From NCBI GenBank assembly GCA_041690635.1, contig JAWLGZ010000002.1, forward strand, positions 812,513 to 876,512: DNA of 64,000 nucleotides, given 5' to 3'. Made by a program: the position numbers and the translations under genes. The notes below the pieces were generated by a model. That model searched no databases, was not told the DNA's origin, and saw only the letters and a list, made by a program, of their open reading frames with translations. Within the stretch, counting starts at the first letter, position 1. Each line of letters begins with the position of its first letter. The stretch comes from JAWLGZ01 sp041690635 (GTDB lineage Bacteria; Pseudomonadota; Gammaproteobacteria; Thiohalomonadales; Thiohalomonadaceae). Below are positions 60,498-64,000 of the stretch, piece after piece.

Positions 60498-61190
60498 TCA
60501 AGAAGGCGTGCGGGCACAGCGCACGGCTTCGGCATCGTAACCCTGGGCACCAACGGTTTCCCTCCACTCGCTCTGCCCATCGGGCTCAGACCAGGCCGCC
60601 TCTACCCAGTAGACCAAAGCAGGCAGGGTGATTCGCTCAAGGCGGGGCTCCAGTCCGAGCCGTTCAATCCGGCGATAACGACTTTCCGCAGCCTCGCGCC
60701 CGGAAAAAACACCCAGTGAAATCGCGTTTCGATTCTCTCCGGTACGGATCAGGTAGTAGTCCCGGAGTCCCCGTCTCCGAAGAGTTTCCAGTGTTGGTTG
60801 GGCTGCGTTTGCGGAGGGAAAGGGCGGGATCAGCACCCAGAAGCGGTGTTGCTCGAAGGTGGTTGAGCCCGAATAGGCGAGTATCGCCCCCGAACGCCGC
60901 GCGCCCTCGGCCAGCTCCCGTGCATCCGCCTCCGAGATGATCCCTGCGACCCGCACACAGGTCGCAGGGGGCATGGCCTGTTCCTCCCGCGCGGGAGCAG
61001 TCTGCTCCGGGGCTGCCACACGAATCGGAGAAGATTCGCTGGTTTCGGAGAGAAGCCGAAGAGAATTGGACCCCTCCGAGAAGGCCACGTCACGGCTCGG
61101 CACCGGTACTGTGGCTCCCGGTGGGAGCCAGAGATTCCAGGTGAAGTAGAGTACGTTACCGACCAGAAGTAGAGAGAAGACCCATTTCAT
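60498..61190 (-). CDS. SPOR-domain envelope protein
   Basis: This 230-residue protein has one N-terminal membrane helix (VFSLLLVGNVLYFTWNLWLP), a Ser/Pro/Ala linker, and a C-terminal region with SPOR-like repeats (YYLIRTGENRNAISLGVFSG, REAAESRYRRIERLGLEPRL). SPOR domains bind denuded septal glycan. Its ATG overlaps the coaX stop by one base (TGATG), so it is coupled to coaX and birA. Its role in division is inferred from the domain only. Confidence 0.8.
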   Translation of the reverse strand: MKWVFSLLLVGNVLYFTWNLWLPPGATVPVPSRDVAFSEGSNSLRLLSETSESSPIRVAAPEQTAPAREEQAMPPATCVRVAGIISEADARELAEGARRSGAILAYSGSTTFEQHRFWVLIPPFPSANAAQPTLETLRRRGLRDYYLIRTGENRNAISLGVFSGREAAESRYRRIERLGLEPRLERITLPALVYWVEAAWSEPDGQSEWRETVGAQGYDAEAVRCARTPS

Positions 61191-61933
61191 CAGCTGTTCG
61201 CCCGAGCTATCCGCGCAAGCCCCTCAAGAACGAGGTGAGGCCGGTATTCACAGGCGAGGTGGAGCCGCTTCAACATCAATTCGCCATCACCACCTGTCAG
61301 ATAACACACCGGTTCACCCCCGGCCGTGTCGGCAAGATGAGCCGCGCAGCGTTCAATGAGGCCGGCCGCGGCTTCGAGAATACCCACGTCAATCGCCTCA
61401 TCCGTGTCCCGTCCGACCGCAACGCGCGGGAGGGCAGCAGAGCCGGATGTCCGCACCCCCGCTGTTCGCACAAACAGGGCATCACGGACGAGATGGCGCC
61501 CCGGGAGTATCGCTCCGCCCAGATGTTCGCCCCCCGCTGTCAGCAGATCGACCGTAAGGGCTGTTCCGAAATCCGCGACGCAAACGGGTATTCCCGGTGC
61601 CAGTTCGCGCGCAGCGAGTAGCGCCAGCCATCGATCGACCCCAAGCGAGCCGGAGGTCCGGTACCCATTGATCACCCCCAGACTTTCTCGCGAAGACTCA
61701 ACGGGCTCAACCCGCAGATTCCAGTACGCCCGCACCCACCGCTTAATACTTTCCCCCAGCTCCGGAGCGGCCACACTGCTCAGCAATACCCGGGCAGGCG
61801 GGGGTATCCGGTGCCAGTCGGATAGAAAATCGGCCGCCCCCTGGTGGTAAGCCTCCTGATGTGCTCCCAATTCGCGCCCAATCAGCGAGGCCCATCGCAC
61901 GCGGGTGTTTCCAAGGTCGCACAGCAGAATCAT
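61190..61933 (-). CDS. coaX: Type III pantothenate kinase
   Basis: This 247-residue ASKHA-fold kinase makes the first intermediate of coenzyme A from pantothenate. Motifs are DLGNTRVRWASL at the start, SLGVDRWLALLAARELAPG, VADFGTALTVDLLTAGGEHL and GGAILPGRHL. ATG 61933 is chosen because it overlaps the birA stop by four bases (ATGA); an upstream ATG at 61945 would add four residues. The birA-coaX-SPOR order is common in gammaproteobacteria. Confidence 0.93.
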   Translation of the reverse strand: MILLCDLGNTRVRWASLIGRELGAHQEAYHQGAADFLSDWHRIPPPARVLLSSVAAPELGESIKRWVRAYWNLRVEPVESSRESLGVINGYRTSGSLGVDRWLALLAARELAPGIPVCVADFGTALTVDLLTAGGEHLGGAILPGRHLVRDALFVRTAGVRTSGSAALPRVAVGRDTDEAIDVGILEAAAGLIERCAAHLADTAGGEPVCYLTGGDGELMLKRLHLACEYRPHLVLEGLARIARANS

Positions 61934-62916
61934 CGGGGTTCGCACGCGGGCCTGACAGAAACCTCACCGGCGGTGACTCGCACAATATGGCCCCCCTCTT
62001 CGAGAAGCAGCGCACCGTCACAATCTATCCCGACGGCCACCCCCTCGCGGTACTCTCTTGGGCCTCGCACGGTCACCCGGTGGCCCACCAACGCATCATA
62101 GCGTGACCAGCGCTCGAGAAAAGGAGCCGGCCCCATGGATGCAAAACGCTCAAGGGCACAAAATTGCCCCTCAAGAATCGTCCCGCAAATCGCATTGCGC
62201 CCGAGATCGCACCCAATTGCCGCCAGATCGGTCCACGGCTGGTCGATACCTTCACCGATGGACGCTGGAATCCTGACGTTAAGACCGATGCCGACCACCG
62301 CGTGGCATGGTCCGGAGTTTTCACCACCCACTTCGACCAGGATGCCCCCCAGCTTACGCCCCTGCCAAAACAGATCGTTGGGCCATTTTATCGCAACGCC
62401 GGTAATACCGATGCGCTCCAGTGACTCGACGAGTGCGACAGCGACCGCCAGGCTGAGCCCCACCAGCCCCATCGCACCCTCATCGAAACGCCACAGGACG
62501 GAAAGGTAGATACTGCCACCGAATGGCGATTGCCAGACGCGTCCACGCCGCCCCTTTCCGGAGCTCTGATACTCGGCCAGACAAACCGAACCGGCAGAAG
62601 CCCCCCTCGCGGCCTGGTTCATGAGCAGGGTGTTGGTGGAATTTACGCTTGCGTGGATATCGAGAGATGAAAGAGACCGAAGCGTCTCTGACGACAAATG
62701 GCGGCGAATAGCGCCCGCGTCGAGTAACTCGAGCGAGTAGGGCAGTCGATACCCCTTGCCTCGAACTGCATGAACAGGGAGACCGACTTGGCGCAATCTT
62801 TCGATCGCCTGCCACACCGCAGAGCGGCTGACTCCGAGCCGCACACCCAAGCGTTCACCGGAATGGAAGCGGCCGTCGGTTAGCAATTGAATGAGCGGAT
62901 AGTCCTGCGCAACCAT
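61930..62916 (-). CDS. birA: Biotin--[acetyl-CoA-carboxylase] ligase / biotin operon repressor
   Basis: This 328-residue bifunctional BirA has an N-terminal winged helix (GERLGVRLGVSRSAVWQAIE) and the ligase domain with GKGRRGRVWQSPFGGSIYLS (biotinyl-AMP loop) and IKWPNDLFWQGRKLGGILVE. The C-terminal SH3-like domain follows. It attaches biotin to AccB and can repress biotin genes. It is upstream of and coupled to coaX. Confidence 0.95.
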   Translation of the reverse strand: MVAQDYPLIQLLTDGRFHSGERLGVRLGVSRSAVWQAIERLRQVGLPVHAVRGKGYRLPYSLELLDAGAIRRHLSSETLRSLSSLDIHASVNSTNTLLMNQAARGASAGSVCLAEYQSSGKGRRGRVWQSPFGGSIYLSVLWRFDEGAMGLVGLSLAVAVALVESLERIGITGVAIKWPNDLFWQGRKLGGILVEVGGENSGPCHAVVGIGLNVRIPASIGEGIDQPWTDLAAIGCDLGRNAICGTILEGQFCALERFASMGPAPFLERWSRYDALVGHRVTVRGPREYREGVAVGIDCDGALLLEEGGHIVRVTAGEVSVRPACEPR

Positions 62917-62933
62917 GCTTGACCGCTCTCTTT

Positions 62934-63339
62934 CTAAAGCTTCACCACGAGAACATCACAGGAAGAATCATGCAATCACCGCGTTTGAGGTAGCACCGAG
63001 AAGTACCGCCAGAGCCTGACGTCGATGACTACCGACTACGATTAGATCGGCTCGCATCTCCCCGGCCACATTGATGATTCCATACTTGGGCGCACCGATC
63101 TCTACGTAGCAGGTCGCCGAATCCATGCCAACTTGCGCGGCCAGTTCAAGCACTCTGTCACGGGCACGTCCAACCAACTCCTGTTCCAGCTCCAATGTAA
63201 AGGGTGCCACCGCATCGTAAACCGACTCGACGACCAGCTGCTCAACAATGTGTATCAAGGCGAGTGCGGCACCGAACCGATCGGCCAAATGCCGCGACAG
63301 ACTACACCACTCATGAGGATCAAAAAAAGCCGGCGCCAC
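62934..63339 (-). pseudogene. Broken universal stress protein (UspA family) next to the rRNA terminator
   Basis: The frame reads HLADRFGAALALIHIVEQLV, then VEIGAPKYGIINVAGEMRAD and LIVVGSHRRQALAVLLGATS, the core of a UspA protein with the GSH-type nucleotide loop. The normal N-terminal first strand is missing; the open frame instead runs back into the rRNA terminator, and GTG 63339 is the only in-frame start. At the C-terminus NAVIA hits a stop at 62970-62968. One frame over it continues HDSSCDVLVVKL to TAG 62936-62934, as expected for the family, so one extra base has shifted it. Truncated and frameshifted, it is likely non-functional. Confidence 0.6.
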
Positions 63340-63343
63340 AAAG

Positions 63344-63378
63344 AAAAAGGCCCCAACCGTATGGTTGGGGCCTTTTTT
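63344..63378 (-). terminator. Terminator of the rRNA operon
   Basis: GGCCCCAACC and GGTTGGGGCC form a perfect 10-bp stem with a GTAT-type loop (63349-63372), with T runs on both strands. It lies just after 5S rRNA. Confidence 0.9.
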
Positions 63379-63385
63379 GATTAGA

Positions 63386-63502
63386 GCCTGGCAGTGACCT
63401 ACTTTCGCATGGGGAAGCCCCACACTATCATCGGCGCTGAGCGGTTTCACTTCCGAGTTCGGGATGGGGTCGGGTGGTTCCCACTCGCCATTGCCGCCAG
63501 GC
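63386..63502 (-). rRNA. rrf: 5S ribosomal RNA
   Basis: The minus strand reads GCCTGGCGGCAATGGCGAGT at its 5' end, has CCCGAACTCGGAAGTGAAAC, and closes with ACTGCCAGGC, which pairs with the 5' end. About 117 bases. Confidence 0.96.
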
Positions 63503-63587
63503 AAACTGTTTGCCGACTCACGTCAGCCAATTCGGAATTTCTGTCAAAGCGTGTGTCGTGCACACCCAGATCTCTTGGGTGTTATAT

Positions 63588-64000
<413 letters not shown>

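Overview
The window is GC-rich chromosomal DNA, most likely from a gammaproteobacterium, perhaps a purple-sulfur or sulfur-oxidising lineage such as Chromatiales/Thiohalomonadales. The evidence is inferential: the ispB / rplU-rpmA-obgE-proB / rpsT / murJ order, a TTG-started rpsT, two tuf genes, a tRNA Thr-Tyr-Gly-Thr-tuf cluster, a YajR-type transporter between uvrA and ssb, and a rich multihaem cytochrome locus. No species name can be read from the sequence.

Layout. 1-6.2 kb: the start of murJ, rpsT, a decayed DUF433/DUF5615 toxin-antitoxin-like pair, proB with a 12-copy heptamer repeat at its 5' end, obgE, rpmA, rplU, ispB and tRNA-Pro. 6.4-13.5 kb: an accessory electron-transfer locus on the minus strand. 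It encodes an SHP/DUF1924 cytochrome, an FAD + 2x cyclic-nucleotide-domain + 4x[4Fe-4S] fusion, a two-haem cytochrome b, and an FHA-domain/transmembrane/decahaem cytochrome c. Two degenerate cyclic-nucleotide-domain proteins lie upstream. 13.5-14.4 kb: intergenic repeat elements. 14.4-19.4 kb: a PRC-barrel protein and an RND efflux pair behind a palindromic operator-promoter. 19.4-24.3 kb: ssb, yajR-like MFS, uvrA. 24.4-27.9 kb: an outer-membrane TPR/beta-barrel protein with a FecR-domain partner, and a SAM-cleaving DUF62 enzyme. 28-60.4 kb: an almost uninterrupted minus-strand translation and transcription block. In transcription order it runs tRNA-Thr, Tyr, Gly, Thr, tufB, tRNA-Trp, secE, nusG, rplK-rplA-rplJ-rplL, rpoB-rpoC, rpsL-rpsG-fusA-tufA, the S10 operon, the spc operon, and the alpha operon ending with rpoA-rplQ. 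60.5-64 kb: a SPOR protein, coaX, birA, a broken uspA-like gene, then 5S and the 3' end of 23S rRNA.

How the parts fit. The second half is core growth machinery read in one direction, with recognisable promoters upstream of rpsL and of the tRNA-tufB unit, a conserved L10 leader, and a terminator after rplQ. The accessory interest lies in the first 28 kb. The redox locus can be read as a chain from NAD(P)H through FAD and iron-sulfur clusters, then membrane b haems, to periplasmic c haems, with cyclic-nucleotide and FHA sensory domains built into the electron carriers. That reading is inference from domain content and gene order. Several small repeat families (heptamer, GTAGGAGC-type REPs, two MITE-like elements) are scattered through the spacers, even inside the ribosomal and rpoBC operons. 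All coordinates and motifs come from reading the sequence; no database search was run.
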